From an uncultured Flavobacteriales bacterium (lineage in GTDB: Bacteria; Bacteroidota; Bacteroidia; Flavobacteriales; BACL11): 64,000 nucleotides of DNA. The DNA lies in NCBI GenBank assembly GCA_943788405.1, contig CALSQD010000002.1, positions 732,850-796,849 of the forward strand, written 5' to 3'. Each line of letters starts with the position of its first letter. Position 1 is the first letter of the stretch. Shown here piece by piece: positions 63,297 through 64,000 of the stretch. The notes under the pieces are model-generated. The model was not told the origin of the DNA and did no database searches. It was given only the letters and a program-made list of their open reading frames with translations. Both the position numbers and the translations under genes were made by a program.

Positions 63297-64000
63297 ATGG
63301 ATGCTCCAAAAGACATCTTTAAAAAACACCAAGCACAAACTTTCCCTTTTCCATCTTGTTTGGAAATAGAATCTGCTAGAGGAAGCTATATTTATGATGT
63401 AAATGGTAAAGCATACTTAGATTTTGTTGCAGGTGTTTCTGCTTGTACTTTAGGGCACTCCAATCCAATCATTACCAATGCTGTAAAAGAACAATTAGAT
63501 AAATACACGCATGTTATGGTGTATGGAGAGTATGTGCAATCTCCACAATACAAGTTAGCGCAACTACTTGCAAAAAATCTTCCCGAAAGTTTAAGTTGCA
63601 CTTATTTTACTAATTCTGGTGCTGAGGCGATTGAAGGAGCTATGAAATTAGCTAAAAGAGCTACAGGTCGCCCAGAAATTATCTCCTGTAAAGATTCTTA
63701 TCATGGCTCTACACAAGGGGCACTTTCCATAATGGGAAATGAAGAACATAAAGCAAAATACCGACCATTATTACCTAATTGTAATCAGATAATATATAAT
63801 GATATTGAATCATTAGTAAATATAACAAAACAAACTGCTGCAGTTGTAATTGAACCCATACAAGGAGGAACAGGTTTTGTTACACCAATAAATAATTTCT
63901 TAGAAAAAGTTAGAGAAAGATGCACGCAAACAGGAACATTACTGATTTGTGATGAGATACAAACGTGCTTTGGAAGATTAGGAACACTTTTTGGTTTTGA
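63297..64000 (+). CDS. Class III aminotransferase, N-terminal part (cut by right edge)
   Basis: 234 codons visible from ATG 63297 (MDAPKDIFKKHQAQTFPFPS), starting 1 nt after the transketolase stop. PLP-fold signatures: GKAYLDFVAGVSACTLGHSNP, TNSGAEAIEGAMKLAKRATG (phosphate-binding), SYHGSTQGALS, and VVIEPIQGGTGFV ... LLICDEIQTCFGRLG with the Asp that contacts the PLP ring. The catalytic Lys lies outside the window. Acetylornithine or ornithine aminotransferases are the closest candidates by eye, but the substrate is open. Confidence 0.88.
   Translation, partial: MDAPKDIFKKHQAQTFPFPSCLEIESARGSYIYDVNGKAYLDFVAGVSACTLGHSNPIITNAVKEQLDKYTHVMVYGEYVQSPQYKLAQLLAKNLPESLSCTYFTNSGAEAIEGAMKLAKRATGRPEIISCKDSYHGSTQGALSIMGNEEHKAKYRPLLPNCNQIIYNDIESLVNITKQTAAVVIEPIQGGTGFVTPINNFLEKVRERCTQTGTLLICDEIQTCFGRLGTLFGF

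Overview
This is a chromosomal segment of an AT-rich bacterium of the phylum Bacteroidota, most likely order Flavobacteriales. The evidence is the Bacteroidota-type -7 promoter motif TAnnTTTG upstream of many genes, five proteins carrying type IX secretion system (T9SS) C-terminal sorting signals, SprB-type repeats, two PorE-like OmpA/PD40 proteins, a fused E1 alpha/beta 2-oxoacid dehydrogenase, and a transketolase split into two subunits. Housekeeping genes (trmD, rplS, dnaK, fabG, aroK, aroC, panB, two tRNAs) show that this is core genome and not a plasmid.

Region 1 (1-16449, all minus strand) is one tightly packed capsule/exopolysaccharide operon, read from 16449 leftwards and running off the left edge. 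It starts with the Wza-like export lipoprotein and the Wzc tyrosine autokinase. Then come a nonulosonic (sialic) acid synthase without the usual SAF domain and a CMP-sialate synthetase fused to a HAD phosphatase. Two sulfotransferases of different families, several glycosyltransferases, a Wzx flippase, a Wzy polymerase, a GNAT/FemAB-type acyltransferase, a methyltransferase and a polysaccharide deacetylase follow. The predicted product is a sulfated, acidic, nonulosonate-containing surface polysaccharide made by the Wzx/Wzy route.

Region 2 (16.5-23.5 kb) is housekeeping: fused E1 dehydrogenase; a tiny Cys-rich membrane protein (38 aa) coupled to an LtaS-like sulfatase-fold enzyme, a YegS-like lipid kinase and a SUI1/YciH protein; tRNA-Lys(UUU) and tRNA-Leu(GAG); aroK; a PyrR-like phosphoribosyltransferase.

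Region 3 (23.6-42.7 kb) is rich in cell-surface genes. A 1561-aa SprB-repeat adhesin (T9SS type B signal) is translationally coupled to a 1373-aa SprB-repeat metalloprotease (type A signal). A small choice-of-anchor V protein and two PorE-like proteins follow, one of them next to a TPR protein. trmD, rplS, a dicarboxylate symporter and aroC are interleaved.

Region 4 (42.7-57 kb) holds hutI, a prohibitin-like SPFH protein, a VWA membrane protein, fabG, a T9SS type B protein, dnaK, a lipoprotein, a long coiled-coil protein with a SPOR-like end, panB and an RluA-type pseudouridine synthase.

Region 5 (57-60.1 kb) is the most irregular part: four REP-like palindromes of a GTCAT...ATCT type, a frameshifted gene, a strictly 21-bp-periodic degenerate tandem array built around the palindrome CATTGCAATG, and two nested inverted-repeat blocks. 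Region 6 (60.15-64 kb) is a transketolase operon in which a secreted VWA-domain protein gene sits between the two transketolase halves, followed by a class III aminotransferase cut by the right edge.

Cross-cutting observations: four transcription units place TAnnTTTG only 4-5 nt before the ATG, which predicts leaderless mRNAs, and a PorE-like gene seems to start with TTG. No CRISPR array, prophage, complete insertion sequence or defence island was seen.
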